NCBI GenBank assembly: GCA_016869015.1
Contig: VGFB01000111.1
Location: 1-8,694, forward strand
Direction of reading: 5' to 3'
Source: Armatimonadota bacterium
GTDB taxonomy: Bacteria > Armatimonadota > Zipacnadia > Zipacnadales > VGFC01
DNA length: 8,694 nucleotides
The notes below the pieces were generated by a model. That model was not told the origin of the DNA. It worked only from the letters and a program-made list of their open reading frames with translations, and did not search any database. Of the stretch, positions 7,061 through 8,694 are shown piece by piece. Both the position numbers and the translations under genes were made by a program. Positions within the stretch are counted from its first letter, which is position 1, and the number at the start of each line of letters is the position of its first letter.

Positions 7061-7451
7061 ACAGCAACCGTTCGATCTCGCGCTGTAGTTGCTCGAAGCG
7101 GATCGGCTTGGCGAGCATTGCGTCGGCCTTCACCCAGCTCCGTTCGTCGGCGGTCACCGTGTCGAACTCGAGCCCGGTCTCGGCGGTCACGCCCGTCAGC
7201 AGGATCACCGGCGTACCGGGGTGCTTGCGCTTCATCCGGTGACAGAGGGTGAAGCCCGCGTCCAGGTGCTCGAGCATCAGGTCGAAGACGGCGATGTCCG
7301 GGGTGGTCTCGTCGATGAGGCGCTCGCCGTCTCGCTGTGTCTCGGCGGTGACGGTATCGAACCCCAGGCGCTTGAGCTGGAACACGAGCCCGGTCAGCAG
7401 GTCCACATCGTCGTCTACCAGGAGGATGCTCTTACCCGTGAAGTCCGCCAT
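7059..7451 (-). CDS. Stand-alone response-regulator receiver protein
   Basis: The product has 130 residues and is a single receiver domain with no output domain, like CheY or Spo0F. The acidic pocket is D13/D14 (VDDD), the phospho-acceptor is D57 in VFDLMLE, T86 is the switch residue in LLTG, and K115 lies in LAKPI. The stretch from T86 to K115 is about 29 residues, against about 22 in CheY. It carries an extra loop, ETGLEFDTVTADERSWVKAD, similar to receivers remembered from hydrogenase or NADH-oxidoreductase neighbourhoods. The ATG at 7451 is chosen because GAGGT (7461-7457) lies 5 nt upstream; a GTG at 7475 would start inside the palindrome at 7472-7492. The gene follows the hydrogenase by 60 bp on the same strand and precedes the kinase, so it is probably a phospho-partner of that kinase. 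That pairing is inferred from order. Confidence 0.85.
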   Translation of the reverse strand: MADFTGKSILLVDDDVDLLTGLVFQLKRLGFDTVTAETQRDGERLIDETTPDIAVFDLMLEHLDAGFTLCHRMKRKHPGTPVILLTGVTAETGLEFDTVTADERSWVKADAMLAKPIRFEQLQREIERLL

Positions 7452-7456
7452 TGGTG

Positions 7457-7461
7457 ACCTC
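7457..7461 (-). promoter_or_regulatory. Ribosome binding site of the receiver gene
   Basis: Read on the - strand, GAGGT stands 5 nt before the ATG at 7451. It supports that start over the upstream in-frame GTG at 7475, which lies within an inverted repeat and would add eight residues ahead of the receiver fold. Confidence 0.6.
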
Positions 7462-7471
7462 GCCTCGCGTG

Positions 7472-7492
7472 CCACCGGCGTCCCGCCGGTGG
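7472..7492. repeat. REP-like palindrome between hydrogenase and receiver genes
   Basis: CCACCGGCG and CGCCGGTGG form a perfect 9-bp stem around TCC. It lies 19 nt past the hydrogenase stop and ends 20 nt before the receiver ATG. No T-tract follows on the - strand, so read-through into the receiver gene is expected. A hairpin like this could protect the 3' end of the hydrogenase mRNA. Translated on the + strand it gives TGVPPVD, a peptide remembered from spurious proteins encoded by dispersed palindromes in Verrucomicrobiota/Planctomycetota genomes; this link is from memory. Confidence 0.65.
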
Positions 7493-7511
7493 ACAGGGAA
7501 AGCTGCCCCGA

Positions 7512-8694
7512 CTAGCGCACGACTTCCTCGCGCGCCGCGTAGTGGGTATGCAGCAGCTCGTGGCTCTTGTGTCCCAGCGGCTCGCCCAGGAACTCCTCGT
7601 ACAGGCGCAGCACCGAGGCGTTCGCATGGGAAGTGCGCATCTTGCCGCCGGCATCCAGGGTGTAAAGCGCTTGCATGCGGCCTCGCACGGCAGACAGGTC
7701 GACATCGATCGGCTGCCCGCCGCCGGAGATGCAGCCGCCCGGACAAGCCATGACCTCGATGAAGTGGAGGTCCCTGCGCCCGTCACGCAGCTCATCCAGC
7801 AGCGTTCGCGCGTTGCCCAGCCCGCTCACGACCGCCACCCCCACCTCCGTCGGGCCGATCTTCACCGTGGCTTCCTTGCGGCCTTCCAGCCCGCGAAGGA
7901 CGGGGATCGCGAGGTCGTCCAGCTCGCGACCCGTCAGCATGTAGTGGGCCGTGCGCACCGCCGCTTCCATCACCCCACCGGTGGCGCCGAAGATCTTGCC
8001 GGCGGTACTGCGCTCGCCGAAGGGGGTGTCGGCGGTATCGGCCTGCGCGGCGGCCATGTCCAGGCCTCGCTGACGGATCACCTGCGCGAGTTCCCGCGTC
8101 GTCAGCACGGCGTCCACATCCGCCAGGCCCTCCTCACCCATCTCCGGACGCTCGGCCTCGAACTTCTTGGCCGTGCAGGGCATGATCGAGACGCTGAAGA
8201 CCCTCCCCGGGTCGATCCCCATCCGCTCGGCCCAGAAGCGCTTGATCACGGCCCCCATCATCTGTTGAGGGCTCTTGCAGGTCGAGACGTTGGGGAGGAA
8301 CTCCGGGTAGAACTCCTCGATGAACTTCACCCATCCCGGGGAGCAACTGGTCAGCATCGGCAGGGCGCCGCCGCCCTGGATGCGATGGATCAGCTCGCTC
8401 GTCTCCTCCATGATCGTCAGGTCGGCGGTGAAGGAGGTGTCGAAGACGTAGTCGAAGCCGAGCTGCCGCAGTGCGCCCACCATCACCCCGTCGATGTCGG
8501 TGCCCGGCGCCACCCCGAACAGCTCGCCCAGCGTCACCGAGACCGCCGGCGCGTGCTGCGCCACGACGACCATCTCGGGGTCTTGCAGCGCCGCGAGGAC
8601 CTCGCGGATGTAGGTCTTCTCCGCCAGCGCGCCCGTCGGACAGGCCTTGATGCACTGACCGCAGTTCACGCAGCTGGAGACGTTGAGCCCCTCA
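7512..8694 (-). CDS. [FeFe]-hydrogenase catalytic subunit, HndD-like (5' truncated)
   Basis: The frame is open to the right edge, so the N terminus is off-window; the apparent GTG at 8669 is an internal Val inside an iron-sulfur motif. The visible part begins with a CxxCxxCxxxCP [4Fe-4S] motif (8672-8637). The H-cluster domain follows with its three signatures: L1 TSCSPGW (8351-8331), L2 MPCTAKKFE (8183-8157) and L3, from the Glu of EVMAC to GGGQP (7757-7710). The four H-cluster cysteines and the TIMEE proton-path glutamates are present. The second residue of L1 is Ser, where many active enzymes have Cys. The last 50 or so residues (LYTLDAGGKMRTSHAN, FLGEPLGHKSHELLHTHY) form the fused small-subunit domain. 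The enzyme makes or oxidises H2 in the cytoplasm. By family it is probably the NADP(H)/NAD(H)-linked or electron-bifurcating HndD type, with partner subunits upstream and off-window. The receiver and kinase genes follow on the same strand. Confidence 0.9.
   Translation of the reverse strand, partial: EGLNVSSCVNCGQCIKACPTGALAEKTYIREVLAALQDPEMVVVAQHAPAVSVTLGELFGVAPGTDIDGVMVGALRQLGFDYVFDTSFTADLTIMEETSELIHRIQGGGALPMLTSCSPGWVKFIEEFYPEFLPNVSTCKSPQQMMGAVIKRFWAERMGIDPGRVFSVSIMPCTAKKFEAERPEMGEEGLADVDAVLTTRELAQVIRQRGLDMAAAQADTADTPFGERSTAGKIFGATGGVMEAAVRTAHYMLTGRELDDLAIPVLRGLEGRKEATVKIGPTEVGVAVVSGLGNARTLLDELRDGRRDLHFIEVMACPGGCISGGGQPIDVDLSAVRGRMQALYTLDAGGKMRTSHANASVLRLYEEFLGEPLGHKSHELLHTHYAAREEVVR

Noticed and set aside
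5539..7242. 567-codon + strand frame across the end of the glycosidase and the kinase
   Set aside because: It is antisense to the kinase and receiver genes, whose catalytic motifs are complete on the other strand. Its composition (Asp, Gly, Val, Arg, Leu) is what the reverse of those genes yields.
7472..7492. Intrinsic terminator after the hydrogenase
   Set aside because: The stem is strong, but the - strand sequence after it (GCACGCGAGGCGAGG) has no T-tract, and a co-oriented gene starts 20 nt later. A REP-like element fits better.
8637..8669. GTG at 8669 as the start of the hydrogenase
   Set aside because: The codon is the Val within CVNC of a [4Fe-4S] motif. The frame continues to the window edge with a fitting upstream Cys, so the gene is truncated and does not start here.
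1..8694. CRISPR array, tRNA/rRNA gene, insertion sequence or riboswitch
   Set aside because: No regularly spaced direct repeats, tRNA-like cloverleaf, transposase motif or terminal inverted repeats were seen. All gaps between genes are under 80 bp, leaving little room for such elements.

Overview
This is a GC-rich window (clearly well above 60% by eye, not computed) with third-position G/C in every gene. It looks like a chromosome fragment from an uncultured, probably anaerobic bacterium. The protein families point to the Planctomycetota / Armatimonadota / Hydrogenedentota neighbourhood: a DUF6785-type membrane protein, a DUF5060-type glycosidase, a GH123/DUF6067-like glycosidase and an HndD-like [FeFe]-hydrogenase. 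That placement rests on remembered family distribution, not on a marker gene. No rRNA, tRNA, CRISPR array, transposase or phage gene was seen.

Layout. The left two thirds (1-5863, + strand) is a three-gene carbohydrate module. It holds the 3' end of a GH123/DUF6067-like glycosidase (1-1070), a 657-residue polytopic membrane protein of the DUF6785/DUF6784 type (1120-3093), and a secreted 897-residue multidomain glycosidase with a split DUF5060 domain, a TIM-barrel catalytic domain and C-terminal beta-sandwiches (3170-5863). The gaps are 49 and 76 bp, so the genes are probably co-transcribed. The right third (8694-5860, - strand) is a second, convergent operon. It holds a 5'-truncated [FeFe]-hydrogenase catalytic subunit with a C-terminal small-subunit-like domain, a stand-alone receiver protein, and a soluble receiver-histidine kinase hybrid. 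The two operons meet tail to tail and their stop codons overlap in one CTAG.

How the genes may work together. The left operon looks like a glycan-degradation locus in which the membrane protein could import or otherwise handle the released sugars; its function is not known. The right operon pairs H2 metabolism (probably NADH-linked, by family resemblance) with a phosphorelay that has no DNA-binding output domain in view. Redox or H2 control through that relay is an inference.

Items most worth a second look: a carbohydrate-binding-like module of about 165 residues that appears to be inserted, in permuted order, inside the DUF5060 domain; a Thr in place of the usual Asn before the predicted acid/base Glu of the same enzyme; the hydrogenase-receiver-kinase operon and the enlarged C-terminal loop of its receiver; and REP-like palindromes at three gene junctions.
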